Source: Flagellimonas pacifica
Lineage (GTDB): Bacteria; Bacteroidota; Bacteroidia; Flavobacteriales; Flavobacteriaceae
DNA: 64,000 bases
Direction: 5' to 3'
Assembly: GCF_900215465.1 (NCBI RefSeq)
Contig: NZ_OBEH01000005.1
Span: 186,001 to 250,000 of the forward strand
Below are positions 55,058 through 64,000 of this stretch, in pieces. Every line of letters starts with the position of its first letter. The first letter of the stretch is position 1. A program made the translations under genes and the position numbers. The notes beneath the pieces are model-generated. The model ran no database searches and was not told the origin of the DNA. It was given only the letters and a program-made list of their open reading frames with translations.

Positions 55058-55094
55058 AAACAGTAGGAAACTACTCAAACAAAAATAATAACTG

Positions 55095-56375
55095 ATGGAA
55101 ATACAAAATTTTGTAAAGGACTTAAACAAGGATTTTTTCAACGGGGCACTTTCCCCTGCGTTTACAGAGCAACTACTTCAACTGCCCATGGACAGGCCCG
55201 ATGTATTTGCGATGGTACAGCGCATGTTCGGCTTTATGAACCAGGCTGGTTTTCCTGCCCAAGACCTTTCTGTTATGGTGGGCGAGGTAATGGGGACACT
55301 GTTGGCCAGAATATTACCTGGAGCCTGGGAAGGCCGGGTACCGCCCATTACCGTCCCGGGTCGCCATAAGGCCATCGATCATTACATCAAAAATACGATG
55401 GGCGGCACGGCAACAAACAGATCAATGCTTGATATCGGTTGCGGGTTTCCGCCCTATACCACCTTGGAAACCCCTGAACTTCTTTCTAATTGGCAAATAA
55501 CAGCGGTAGATCCATCTTTGCCAGTCTATCTGGTGTACGATGAAAATGAGAATTATGCCACGTTTGACGAAAACAAAAAAATAGTTTATTTCCAACCAGC
55601 CATTCCAAGCGTTGAGAATTGGAACGCGCTACTGTCAGATGTAAGCTCGACACGAAATCGCTTTCAAAAACTGTTGGAACAACTGCTCGATCAACCAGGT
55701 CTATCATCCAAAATCAAGGCACGGTTGGAGCGGGATCCGGCCATGGGCTTTGAAACGGACAAGCTGTCTTTTGTTCGTGGTAGTATTGGGGAAGTAGCTG
55801 TCGCTCCCGTGGATTGCATCAGGTGCTTTAATGTACTTTTCTATTTTGATGACACTTTTTTCAAAACCGCCCTCAAATGGTTTGAAACTAGGACGAATGA
55901 AAACGGCATTGTTCTGGTGGGCGGAAACTGGGCAGCATCTTCGGAATGCTACTACCATGTATACCAAAAGATGGACGGTCGCCTCATTGAAAAAGAATTC
56001 GCTTTCAGTATCGATACCCTATGCCCCTTCGGTGTGGCTACCTGGTATGCCAATCATGATGACGACCGGCAGACGGCCCAGTTGGTACATTACCTTCGCA
56101 TCATCCGCAAAGACAGTTCTTTCATGAACGCTTTTTATGCGCTCAATGATCGGCTAAGGGAAAAGTATCAATTGTGCGCCCGGGATGCTGATGGTTATTA
56201 TGGGAATGTTGACCCATCCATATCACCGTTGGAGCTATGGCAACTGGTGGAAAAGATTATCAATGAATTGAATGAGGCCGGTTTTAACCAAAAAGCGGCC
56301 GATGTGCTCAATAGGGAAGGTCTTAACGCCCGGGTCAACGAGGTAGGGCATATAGCGATAGTTCCGCATACCTAA
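55095..56375 (+). CDS. Class I SAM-dependent methyltransferase-like protein
   Basis: 426 residues. A helical N-terminal extension of about 110 residues precedes a Rossmann fold with SAM motif I, LDIGCGFPP, then ITAVDPS (motif II). The later IRCFNVLFYF segment corresponds to motif IV. Remaining residues form a large cap. No close family was recognised; acceptor unknown. Follows the MFS gene after 37 bp and is apparently cotranscribed with it. Confidence 0.72.
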   Translation: MEIQNFVKDLNKDFFNGALSPAFTEQLLQLPMDRPDVFAMVQRMFGFMNQAGFPAQDLSVMVGEVMGTLLARILPGAWEGRVPPITVPGRHKAIDHYIKNTMGGTATNRSMLDIGCGFPPYTTLETPELLSNWQITAVDPSLPVYLVYDENENYATFDENKKIVYFQPAIPSVENWNALLSDVSSTRNRFQKLLEQLLDQPGLSSKIKARLERDPAMGFETDKLSFVRGSIGEVAVAPVDCIRCFNVLFYFDDTFFKTALKWFETRTNENGIVLVGGNWAASSECYYHVYQKMDGRLIEKEFAFSIDTLCPFGVATWYANHDDDRQTAQLVHYLRIIRKDSSFMNAFYALNDRLREKYQLCARDADGYYGNVDPSISPLELWQLVEKIINELNEAGFNQKAADVLNREGLNARVNEVGHIAIVPHT

Positions 56376-56491
56376 TAATATGAAAATCCGGTCAAGAAGA
56401 TAATACAGAACACACGAACCTAAGTATCTTTATAATGCCGAAAGGGCTTGGGGAGCTATACATCCCAACTATCAAACAAAATTTTAAAGCC

Positions 56492-58330
56492 ATGAAAAAA
56501 TCAATGCCAAAACTCACCGTGATCTTACTGGCGATAGCAATCGCCTCATGCTCCCGATCGAATGGGGAGCAACAGTCACCACCAGAAAATGCCCCGATAG
56601 AAGAGCAACTCGATTACATTGGCAAAAAAGAAAACTTCGGCAGTGAAAAGGAGCGATTACAGGCGCTTTTCGATGCTTACGCCGATAATGAGCTGAAATA
56701 TCTGCCCCCTTTGGGCACATTTATGGGCAATCATACCTATGACCACATGTGGATGGATGTGTCCCCCAAGGGTTTTGAAAAGAGGCAACAAGCGCTGAAC
56801 CTACTCTATGAAACCAAAGACTGGTTTAATGCTTCAACTCTGTCCCTAGATGATGCCACCAACTATCAGGTGTATAATCGCAGTGTGGCTGACAACTACC
56901 GTGCCAACCAGTTTCCCAACCATTACCTGATCGTGGATCAGATCCAGAATTATAATCACTACATCGCCATGACCATGCAGTCCATGCCTGTCCGTAAGGA
57001 AAAGGATCTGCAAAACTTCAAATCCCGGATGGAGGGCATTGCCACTGTATTAGAAGATATGAAGACCTTACTTCAGCAAGGACTCGATGAGGGAATATCC
57101 ATGCCGTATACGTCCGTGCTATTAGTGCCCGAGCAGATGAAATCTTTAATTGCAACCAACCCTGAACAAAGCCCTTTTTACCAGCCCATAGCTAACCTAC
57201 CGGAAAGCATAGATGCGGAAGGTGGTCGTTCTATTCAGGAAGAAATCAGAGATATTATTAGTCAGGAAGTAAACCCTGCACTATTGACATTTCACGATTT
57301 TATGAAAGAAACCTACCTGCCCAATGCCCGAAAAACATATGGTCTCAAAGACTTGCCCAATGGCGAGGCATGGTACCAGGAACGCATCCGTTTTCACACC
57401 ACTACAGATCTTACTGCCTCAGATATTCATGAGATAGGAAAGCAGGAAGTAGCCCGCATCACTCAGGAAATGCAAGCGATTATCGATGAGCTAAATTTTG
57501 AGGGGGGTATCCCCGCTTTTAATACCTTCTTAAAGGACGATCCACAATTCTATTTTACCGATCCGGAGGAGTTGTTAAAAACCTACCGTGACATCTGTAA
57601 GCGGATTGATCCGGAGTTGCCAACACTTTTTGGCATACTGCCTGTTTTGCCCTATGGGATAAAAGAGACCCCTGCTTACAGGTCAAAAAGTGCTCCTGCC
57701 GCCTATTATATGCCAGGGTCAAGAGAAGCGGGGAGAGCGGGTTACTTCTATGCCAGCACTTACGATTTAAAGAGCCGCCCCAAGTGGGGAATGGAAGCCT
57801 TGAGCTTGCATGAGGCAGTGCCTGGTCATCATTTCCAAATCGCAATAGGCCAGGAACTGGAAAATCAGCCGGAATTTAAAACTGCTACCTTTCAGTTTAC
57901 CGCTTTTGCCGAAGGCTGGGGGCTCTATGCGGAGAGCCTCGGTGCGGAACTTGGATTGTACACCGACCCCTATCAGCGGTATGGCAGACTGACCTTCGAA
58001 ATTTGGCGGGCCATCAGGCTAGTAGTAGATACTGGTATTCATGCGTTGGACTGGTCCCGGCAAGAAGCCATTGACTACTTCAAAGCCAATTCTAGTCTTG
58101 CCGAGCACGACATCACGGTAGAAGTGGATCGCTACATCGCCTGGCCGGGGCAAGCGCTGGCTTACAAGATAGGTGAACTAAAGATAAAGGAACTGAAAAA
58201 AAGCGCACAGAATCAGTTAGGTAATGACTTTGACATACGAGGTTTCCATGATGTGGTGCTGGGTAGTGGCATTGTGCCACTGGATGTGCTGGAAAACAAT
58301 GTGGAGGACTGGATATCGAATCAACAGTAA
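56492..58330 (+). CDS. DUF885 lipoprotein, metallopeptidase-like (copy 1)
   Basis: 612 residues from the ATG at 56492; the longer frame would start in the previous intergenic region. Signal sequence with lipobox (IASC, about Cys20). The DUF885 body carries HEAVPGHH (440-447), with downstream FAEGWGLYAESLGAE giving a Glu ligand, the arrangement of a zinc-peptidase-like centre. The peptide or ester substrate is unknown. A shorter second copy lies at 60397. The next region holds REP-like hairpins. Confidence 0.85.
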   Translation: MKKSMPKLTVILLAIAIASCSRSNGEQQSPPENAPIEEQLDYIGKKENFGSEKERLQALFDAYADNELKYLPPLGTFMGNHTYDHMWMDVSPKGFEKRQQALNLLYETKDWFNASTLSLDDATNYQVYNRSVADNYRANQFPNHYLIVDQIQNYNHYIAMTMQSMPVRKEKDLQNFKSRMEGIATVLEDMKTLLQQGLDEGISMPYTSVLLVPEQMKSLIATNPEQSPFYQPIANLPESIDAEGGRSIQEEIRDIISQEVNPALLTFHDFMKETYLPNARKTYGLKDLPNGEAWYQERIRFHTTTDLTASDIHEIGKQEVARITQEMQAIIDELNFEGGIPAFNTFLKDDPQFYFTDPEELLKTYRDICKRIDPELPTLFGILPVLPYGIKETPAYRSKSAPAAYYMPGSREAGRAGYFYASTYDLKSRPKWGMEALSLHEAVPGHHFQIAIGQELENQPEFKTATFQFTAFAEGWGLYAESLGAELGLYTDPYQRYGRLTFEIWRAIRLVVDTGIHALDWSRQEAIDYFKANSSLAEHDITVEVDRYIAWPGQALAYKIGELKIKELKKSAQNQLGNDFDIRGFHDVVLGSGIVPLDVLENNVEDWISNQQ

Positions 58331-58376
58331 GACGAAATAAGACTACAATAGAATGCTGGAACTATAAAAACTATTT

Positions 58377-58455
58377 GCCTCGGGTCGTGTCTTCACGGCC
58401 AGACAACTTAGGTAGTTCATTTAACCCTAACAGGGTTCAAAACCCTGTTAGGGTT
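58377..58455. repeat. REP-like hairpin pair downstream of DUF885 copy 1
   Basis: First, a GCCTCGGGTCGTG..CACGGCCAGA hairpin (58377-58403). Second, a perfect 15-bp inverted repeat with 3-nt loop: AACCCTAACAGGGTT (58423-58437) / AACCCTGTTAGGGTT (58441-58455). Related sequences recur at 59844-59858 and 60223-60249, so these are dispersed intergenic hairpins. The 15-bp stem could also stop transcription. Confidence 0.7.
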
Positions 58456-58542
58456 ATCAGACTTAAAAAACAACGATGAAAAAAATGAGACATACATTAT
58501 TGATATGTTCAAAAAGTGTAAAACCAACCTAATCCTATAAAC

Positions 58543-59826
58543 ATGAAAAATCTATTCTTACTCTTTATTCTATACTTGTCAACCATATTGGCAAACGCTC
58601 AAACCAAACTTGTAAAGGCCGATGCTTACCTGAATGTAAGGACAGGACAAATTGTGAAGCCAGCGAACCTGATTATCAAAGACGGGTTGATAAAGTCAAT
58701 AAACCCAAAGTCCATTCCTGATAACATAGAAATAATTGACCTGTCTGGTAAAATCCTGTTGCCAGGTCTTATGGACATGCATGTGCATTTACATTGGGAT
58801 GAAGATTACCCAACCGCGACCTTATTTAAGGAAAGTACATCGGAAGCTGCTTTTAGAGGGGCCAGGAATGCAAAAAAGAATCTTATGGCAGGATTTACAA
58901 CTATAAGGACAGTTGGACAGGACCATCCATCTATTGAATTGTTAGATGTGGAAATTGACAAAGCAATCAAAAAGGGATTTATTGACGGTCCTGACATTAT
59001 TCCGGCAGGTCATGCCATTAGCATTTCCGGTGGCCATTATGATTTATCAATGTTTGATACTTTTTCGGCCGGTGTATTGGAGTTTGGGATAGAACATGGT
59101 ATTGCAGATGGGGAAGATGAAGTGATAAAAGCTGTTCGATATCAAATTAAACATGGGGCTAAAGTGATTAAGATAGCAGCTACTGCGGGTGTAATGAGCT
59201 TAGGAGGTAGTGTTGGTGCCTTGCAATTCCCAGAAAAAGAAATAATTGCAATTGTAGAAGAAGCTGCACGTCATAATGTCAAAGTTGCTGCTCATGCTCA
59301 TGGCCTTGAAGGAATCATTGTTGCAACCCGGGCTGGCGTTGCATCTATTGAGCATGGTTCCATTTTGAATGACGAGGCCATTGAATTGATGAAAAAACAA
59401 GGAACTTACCTGGTTCCAACAGCATATTTGAATGAACCAACAGACCTCAGTCATCTACCGGAAGCAATGAGAAAAAAGGCAGAAGAAATAATGCCTAAAG
59501 CCCGGGCAAGCCATAGTGAAGCCATTAGGAAAGGTGTAAAAATTGCCTTTGGAACAGATGTTGGTGCACCGAAAGTAATCGCTCACGGAGAAAATGCCAA
59601 GGAGTTTAAAACACTGGTAAACCTTGGTATGAGCAATATCAACGCAATAAAAACGGCAACCATTAACGCTGCTGACCTTTTGAGCATGACAGATAGAGGA
59701 TTATTGGAAGTTGGTATGAGAGCTGACATTGTGGCTGTTGACGGAAATCCTCTGGACGACATCAAAGCGTTAGAGCGCGTAAAGTTCGTTATGAAGGGTG
59801 GAGAGGTTTACAAGAATGAAAAGTAA
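58543..59826 (+). CDS. Exported amidohydrolase (imidazolonepropionase/dipeptidase-like)
   Basis: 427 residues with a signal peptide ending at about ANAQ (residue 20). Metal ligands: HVH (His80, His82), the KVIKIAATAG Lys, AAHAHG, SIEHGS and GTDVG, giving a typical two-metal amidohydrolase centre. Relatives act on dipeptides such as Xaa-Pro or other amides. Placed between the two DUF885 genes, it suggests peptide breakdown. Hairpin repeats lie on both sides. Confidence 0.88.
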   Translation: MKNLFLLFILYLSTILANAQTKLVKADAYLNVRTGQIVKPANLIIKDGLIKSINPKSIPDNIEIIDLSGKILLPGLMDMHVHLHWDEDYPTATLFKESTSEAAFRGARNAKKNLMAGFTTIRTVGQDHPSIELLDVEIDKAIKKGFIDGPDIIPAGHAISISGGHYDLSMFDTFSAGVLEFGIEHGIADGEDEVIKAVRYQIKHGAKVIKIAATAGVMSLGGSVGALQFPEKEIIAIVEEAARHNVKVAAHAHGLEGIIVATRAGVASIEHGSILNDEAIELMKKQGTYLVPTAYLNEPTDLSHLPEAMRKKAEEIMPKARASHSEAIRKGVKIAFGTDVGAPKVIAHGENAKEFKTLVNLGMSNINAIKTATINAADLLSMTDRGLLEVGMRADIVAVDGNPLDDIKALERVKFVMKGGEVYKNEK

Positions 59827-59843
59827 ATGAGCGCCTCTGTTTT

Positions 59844-59858
59844 AACCCTGTCAGGGTT
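59844..59858. repeat. Dyad hairpin related to the 58.4-kb repeat
   Basis: AACCCTG-T-CAGGGTT, followed by GGTTATCAAACTTAAAAA, which matches the sequence after the 58441-58455 arm. It lies 18 bp after the amidohydrolase stop. Confidence 0.6.
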
Positions 59859-59986
59859 ATCAAACTTAAAAAAAAATATCCAACATGAAATGAGCATAAC
59901 TTTAGGCATCCTAAATTATACCAACCGAGGATCAATAAAGTTTATCGTGAATTCCATGTGTGCTTATTGAAACAAACACTATATAC

Positions 59987-60226
59987 ATGAAAAACTATAT
60001 TTTATTATACTTTGCCATAATTGGTGCGAGCCAAATGTCTCAAGAGTAAGAAGACAAATATCTATGGCTTGAAGAAGTAAATGGCGAAAAGGCACTGGAA
60101 TTGGTTAAGGAACAAAATGATGCAACACTTACGAAACTTAGTAAAGAAGCGGACTATCAGCAGATTTTTGATGAGAGCCTAAAAATTTACAACTCTCAAG
60201 AAAGAATTGGATACTCCTCTTCGCCT
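59987..60226 (+). pseudogene. Prolyl oligopeptidase (S9) remnant
   Basis: A reading frame from the ATG at 59987 encodes a signal-like start (MKNYILLYFAIIG) and then an in-frame TAA at codon 21. The same frame continues EDKYLWLEEVNGEKALELVKEQ-like and YQQIFDESLKIYNS, which is the N-terminal segment of prolyl oligopeptidases. It stops being coding near 60223, where the REP-like repeat begins. The catalytic domain (about 600 residues) is missing, so the gene is dead. Confidence 0.75.
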
Positions 60227-60265
60227 CGGGCCGTGTTTTCACGGCCAGAAAGTATAAGGTAGTGC
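60223..60265. repeat. REP-like hairpin, second copy
   Basis: GCCTCGGGCCGTG-TTTT-CACGGCCAGA (perfect 7-bp stem GGCCGTG/CACGGCC) followed by AAGTATAAGGTAGT. It is the counterpart of 58377-58415, where the stem has one G-T pair instead. It truncates the prolyl oligopeptidase remnant. Confidence 0.68.
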
Positions 60266-60396
60266 AAGGTTCGTGAGGATACGAATCTGAGTGATGATTT
60301 GAATTATTGCTTAATTTAAATAATAATATAATGCTGCTATCAAACACTAAAATGAATATGCGAACTAAACCATTAGATAACAAAAGCAAACCACCG

Positions 60397-62118
60397 ATGA
60401 AAAACCTACTAATTGGTATTCTATTCGTAACGGCTCTAGGCTGTTCAAATGTTGAGAATCAAGAAAAGACATACGACTTTCAGCAGCTGACAGATGACTA
60501 TCTCCAAGTGTTTTGGCAGCAGTCGCCTGAATGGGCCAGCTGGTCAGGGCTGACGCAATACGATTCAATCTTAACCATTAACACACCAGTTTATTTGGAG
60601 AAGACGAAAGCGACTTGTGACAGTTTATTGAACGTATTGGAAAGCTACCCTTCCGAAGAGCTCACAAGCCTGGATAAAATTGACCTTGCAATGATGAAGG
60701 GTATGCTCTACTGGAATGATTGGAACACATCGACTTTCAAGCCCCACGAATGGGATCCCTCGGAAACCAATATTGGACAGAGGATAGGTATCATCATGAA
60801 TCGCACGGATAGTCTGGCTACCAAACTAAAAAGTCTTTCTGTTCTGCTATCTAAAACATCTGGATTCTATCAAGCAGGCTTAGCCAATCTTAAGACCCCT
60901 TCCAAACCACATCTTGACTTGGCCATTCAGCAAAACCAGGGGACGCTCAACTACCTGACATCTTTGGAAAGAACCGTAGAAAGTGCTGCAATAAGTGCCG
61001 CCGAAAAGGAGCCACTCACTGCCAGTATCAGTGGTACTAAAACAGCCATAGAGGCCTTCATCAAAGGGCTTGAGTCAATAATCGCAAGCGGAGATTATAG
61101 AGACTCACGCATTGGAGAAGAACTGTTTGAACAGAAGTACAAGTACGAAATCAACGCTGAATATACGGCCAGAAAAATCTACGAGAAAGCACTGGCTGAG
61201 AAAGCAGAACTGCGCCGTCAAATGATCACCATTAGTGATACCCTGTGGAACGATTATTTGCCAGAAGATTCAAAGCCTTCGGATTCTTTATTAATGGTCA
61301 AAAAACTGATTGATAAGATTGCTGAAAATCATGTGCCAAGGGATAGTTTCTTTATTGAAATAAACCGTCAGGTAAAGGAACTTGCTGCTTTTGTAGATGA
61401 GAAGGACTTGCTCACGCAGGATCCTACCAAGCCATTACAGGTACGTGAAACACCTGAGTACATGCGAGGTATAGCCGGAGCTTCCATCACCCCTCCCGGA
61501 CCATTTGAAGAAAACGGCACCACTTTCTACAACGTTACTCCGCTGGACAACTATACGGACGAGCAGGCGGAGAGCTACCTGCGTGAGTACAATGATTACA
61601 TTCTACAGATTCTAAACATACACGAAGCTATTCCTGGTCATTATACACAATTTGTTTACGCAAATAAGTCTAAAAGCCTCATTAAGTCGATCTTGTTTAA
61701 TGGAGCCATGGTAGAAGGCTGGGCCAACTACACTGAAATCATGATGCTCGAAGAAGGCTACAACAGCTCTCCGGAGATATGGCTGATGCGGAACAAGTGG
61801 CACCTCAGAAGTGTCACTAATACCATATTGGACTACAGTTATCATGTAATGGACCTGACGCAGAAAGAGGCCATGTCATTGATGAAGGAGGATGCTTTTC
61901 AAGAACAGGCAGAAGCAGAGGAAAAATGGATACGCCTGACAAGAAGCTCCGTTCAACTCTCCTCATATTTTACAGGTTTTACCCAAATCTACTCTTTAAG
62001 AGAAGAGATAAAAGCGAAGAGAGGTGAGGATTTCAACCTCAAAGAATTTCACGAAGAATTTCTGAGTTATGGCAATGCTCCGGTAAAGTATATCCGGGAG
62101 TTTATGCTCCAAAACTAA
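60397..62118 (+). CDS. DUF885 lipoprotein, metallopeptidase-like (copy 2)
   Basis: 573 residues from the ATG at 60397, chosen because the lipobox (LGC, about Cys16) then lies at the right distance; earlier in-frame starts give a hydrophilic lead. HEAIPGHY (409-416) and VEGWANYTEIMMLEEGY form the putative metal centre. Clearly of the same family as copy 1, but diverged. A substrate cannot be assigned. Confidence 0.85.
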   Translation: MKNLLIGILFVTALGCSNVENQEKTYDFQQLTDDYLQVFWQQSPEWASWSGLTQYDSILTINTPVYLEKTKATCDSLLNVLESYPSEELTSLDKIDLAMMKGMLYWNDWNTSTFKPHEWDPSETNIGQRIGIIMNRTDSLATKLKSLSVLLSKTSGFYQAGLANLKTPSKPHLDLAIQQNQGTLNYLTSLERTVESAAISAAEKEPLTASISGTKTAIEAFIKGLESIIASGDYRDSRIGEELFEQKYKYEINAEYTARKIYEKALAEKAELRRQMITISDTLWNDYLPEDSKPSDSLLMVKKLIDKIAENHVPRDSFFIEINRQVKELAAFVDEKDLLTQDPTKPLQVRETPEYMRGIAGASITPPGPFEENGTTFYNVTPLDNYTDEQAESYLREYNDYILQILNIHEAIPGHYTQFVYANKSKSLIKSILFNGAMVEGWANYTEIMMLEEGYNSSPEIWLMRNKWHLRSVTNTILDYSYHVMDLTQKEAMSLMKEDAFQEQAEAEEKWIRLTRSSVQLSSYFTGFTQIYSLREEIKAKRGEDFNLKEFHEEFLSYGNAPVKYIREFMLQN

Positions 62119-62256
62119 ATTTGTCATCTAACAATCGACATTGAAAATGCCTCTGGTTACTAAAAACTGACATGCAAAACCGATACGCAAATAGCTATTT
62201 AATAAATTCAGAGGCATGTGCCACACCTAAACCATTACATATCAAAACTTACCACA

Positions 62257-62316
62257 ATGAAGACTAAATACAACGTACTGTTAGTATTTATTCTGGCTGC
62301 CTGCACTGTCCCCTGA
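62257..62316 (+). pseudogene. Truncated lipoprotein start
   Basis: ATG at 62257 reads a 19-residue signal with lipobox (FILAAC), then TVP and a TGA. It looks like the 5' end of a lost lipoprotein gene. A second frame after it (about 62313-62452) reads QKKYAGIAGVPRIYATRC to a TAA at the end and may be a remnant of another gene; not identified. Confidence 0.4.
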
Positions 62317-62476
62317 GGAATCTATCACAAAAGAAAAAATACGCTGGGATAGCTGGTGTTCCTCGCATTTATGCTACTAGATGCATTGGCAAACATGCTT
62401 ATGGGACAATCAAAGCACATAAAAGAGTCAATGTTTATGACGCCTTGGCCTAACCGAAAGGTGATGTCATCACAGA

Positions 62477-62677
62477 ATGAACAAAAGCTTGTTTAGAATT
62501 TGCCAGACACTAGGGGAAGTTCTTATATCACCCAAAGGAATAAGTAAGAAAAATCATCAAAAAGCCGTACTTTGTGAAGAGTATTTCAAGGAGAGTAAGC
62601 TTTCGGTTTCTGAGATATGTCAACGATTGGATATTTCAAGAGTGACACGCCAAATATTTAGGATTCAGAAAGCTTAA
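62477..62677 (+). pseudogene. Serine resolvase C-terminal remnant
   Basis: 66 residues. PKGISKKNHQKAVLCEEYF, then SVSEICQRLDISRVT, is the helix-turn-helix tail of a serine recombinase. The usual catalytic domain (about 140 residues with the active Ser) is absent, and the last residues diverge from the expected SRVTLYRYL pattern. Probably a scar of a mobile element at the edge of the peptidase region. Confidence 0.7.
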
Positions 62678-62719
62678 AGGAATGCTAGAACCTTACAAAA
62701 AAAAAGTGACTCTTATTAT

Positions 62720-64000
62720 ATGACATATACTGATAATCCGGTCGGTTCTATCTGGCATAGATGGGACCCTCATATACATATACCCGGAACATTAAAGAAC
62801 GACAACTACGGGGGTGGAACCAAATTGAATGATTTCGTAAATAAGATAAATCTTTCTTCTCCTCCTATTCAAGTTTTGGGCATAACCGATTATTATGTTT
62901 TGGATTCATATGAGAGAGTTTTGCCCATTTTTAAGAATGGAGGAATGCCAAATGTCAAATTGTTATTTCCAAACATCGAGCTAAGGTTCGCCGTCAATGC
63001 AGGGAAAGGTTCTCCAATAAATGTTCATTTACTAGTATCGCCCGAAGACAATGAACATGTTCAAAAGACAAAAAGATTTTTAAGAGATCTTAAGTTCGAA
63101 TATGATGGAGAAAGCTAAGGATGTATCAACGATGATTTGATTCGACTTGGAAGAGCATTCGAACCTAGCTCTAAGGATGACGTTCATCTTTTAAAAATAG
63201 GCGTTGAACAATTCAAGGTTTCACCAATAGACCTAAGCAAGGCTTTTAAAAACCATCAATGGGCTAGGGAGAATATCATGGTTGGGGTTGCAGCCGGTCA
63301 AAATGATGGTATTGGCCAACTTCAGGAGGGTGGCTTGACTGCTTTAAGGGAAGAACTGCAGAGAATGTCCCATTTAATATTCTCGGGTCGTCCGGGCGAT
63401 CGTGATTATTGGTGCGGTAAGGGAGTGGACTCCGAGAAAGAAATAAGAGAAAAATATAAAAGCTTAAAGCCTTGTCTGCACGGTAGTGATGCCCATGATC
63501 TTGATAGCGTGGGCCGTCCCGATTACGACCGGTTCTGTTGGCTACGTGGAGATCTTAAGTTTGAAACCTTGCGGCAAATATGTTTTGAACCGGAAAGAAG
63601 GGTGTTTATAGGAAATGAGGTTTCAGAAGATGGTTTTCCTTCCCACACCATTGAAAAGGTTAAGGTCGATAATGCAAGTTGGTTGGAGAACCCTGAGATC
63701 AAAATTAACTCAGGACTTGTCGCCATTATCGGTGCTCGTGGTTCCGGAAAAACAGCTCTAGTGGAGATGATTGCCGCTGGTTCTGGGAGCGTTGATCAAT
63801 CTCATACTAAACGTTCTTTCCTCGAAAGGGCCAAAGATCTATTGGAGGATACTACAAGTACAGTTACCTGGGGCAATACAGAAACAACTAATTTTCCTGT
63901 AAATATTTCCCTGTTGCCCTTGGAAAGTGAGGAACCCAGGGTTCGGTATTTATCACAACAGTTCGTTGATCTTCTATGTTCCTCCGATGGCCTTGCAGAT
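62720..64000 (+). pseudogene. TrlF-like PHP/AAA ATPase gene with in-frame stop, 3' end outside window
   Basis: An open frame from the ATG at 62720 reads WHRWDPHIHIPG (PHP HxH), GITDYYVLDSYERV and others, then a TAA at 63116-63118. The same frame then continues without a stop to the right edge (427 codons in total) and contains HGSDAHDLDSVG (second PHP motif) and a Walker A, GARGSGKT. The layout matches TrlF-type PHP-AAA proteins that occur near defence genes. Whether the stop is real, a recent mutation or an assembly error cannot be told; the gene may be inactive. The C-terminal part is missing from the window. Confidence 0.72.

Noticed and set aside
1..64000. tRNA, rRNA or CRISPR arrays
   Set aside because: No cloverleaf, rRNA signature or regularly spaced direct repeats were recognised by eye; a tRNAscan or Infernal run would be decisive.

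Overview
The window looks like chromosomal DNA of a Flavobacteriaceae-type member of the Bacteroidota, probably marine. The evidence is the moderate AT content, starts preceded by A/T-rich sequence rather than Shine-Dalgarno motifs, a HYC_CC_PP-type protein, TPR-histidine kinase/LytTR pairs, DUF885 lipoproteins and a GDCCVxC protein. Genus cannot be fixed by eye. No rRNA, tRNA or CRISPR array was recognised.

Layout. (1) 1-2.2 kb: minus-strand single genes (a truncated DJ-1/PfpI-like lipoprotein, a small lipoprotein, a Tat-exported DinB-like protein) separated by long, strongly structured intergenic repeats, resembling a cassette array. (2) 2.7-10.8 kb: a plus-strand copper and electron-transfer cluster with an HMA-AraC regulator, two mono-haem cytochromes c around an outer-membrane barrel, Met- and His-rich small envelope proteins, an HMA metallochaperone, two SHOCT membrane proteins, a two-domain multicopper oxidase and a second barrel. 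(3) 10.8-46.5 kb: an unusually long, tightly packed plus-strand block. Many junctions overlap or are under 30 bp, and the longest gap before 44.7 kb is about 130 bp. It encodes an auxiliary central-energy module: GH13 glucan hydrolase, alpha-glucan phosphorylase, phosphofructokinase, archaeal-type class I aldolase, archaeal-type (type II) GAPDH, D-lactate dehydrogenase and acetate kinase. With these come NDH-2, NhaA, a DAACS symporter, a K+ channel, two universal stress proteins, a site-2 protease with CBS domains and a DUF4010 protein. A nucleic-acid/nucleotide segment follows (ATP-cone nuclease, beta-CASP RNase, AMP-phosphorylase-like enzyme, PRPP synthetase), then a CPH-type copper ATPase. 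(4) 47.5-49.9 kb: minus-strand MerTP-like metal uptake genes with an ArsR repressor and its likely operator, a CsoR-like regulator without the usual ligands and a clear terminator; there is no mercuric reductase. (5) 50.3-53.7 kb: TPR histidine kinase, LytTR response regulator and an NTF2-like exported protein. (6) 53.8-62.1 kb: an MFS carrier, a methyltransferase, two DUF885 lipoproteins, an amidohydrolase and a broken prolyl oligopeptidase, with REP-like hairpins between them. (7) 62.2-64 kb: a mobile-element scar (lipoprotein stub, serine-resolvase tail) followed by a TrlF-like PHP/AAA gene with an in-frame stop, cut by the window end.

How it works together (inference): regions 2, 3 and 4 read as an accessory stress island joining metal detoxification to survival at low oxygen or low energy. 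Stored glucan would be phosphorolysed, run through a partly archaeal-type glycolysis and ended as lactate or acetate, while RNA-derived AMP is fed back through an AMP-phosphorylase/PRPP branch. The remaining glycolytic steps (phosphoglucomutase, PGI, TPI, PGK, enolase, pyruvate kinase) are absent and must come from elsewhere in the genome.
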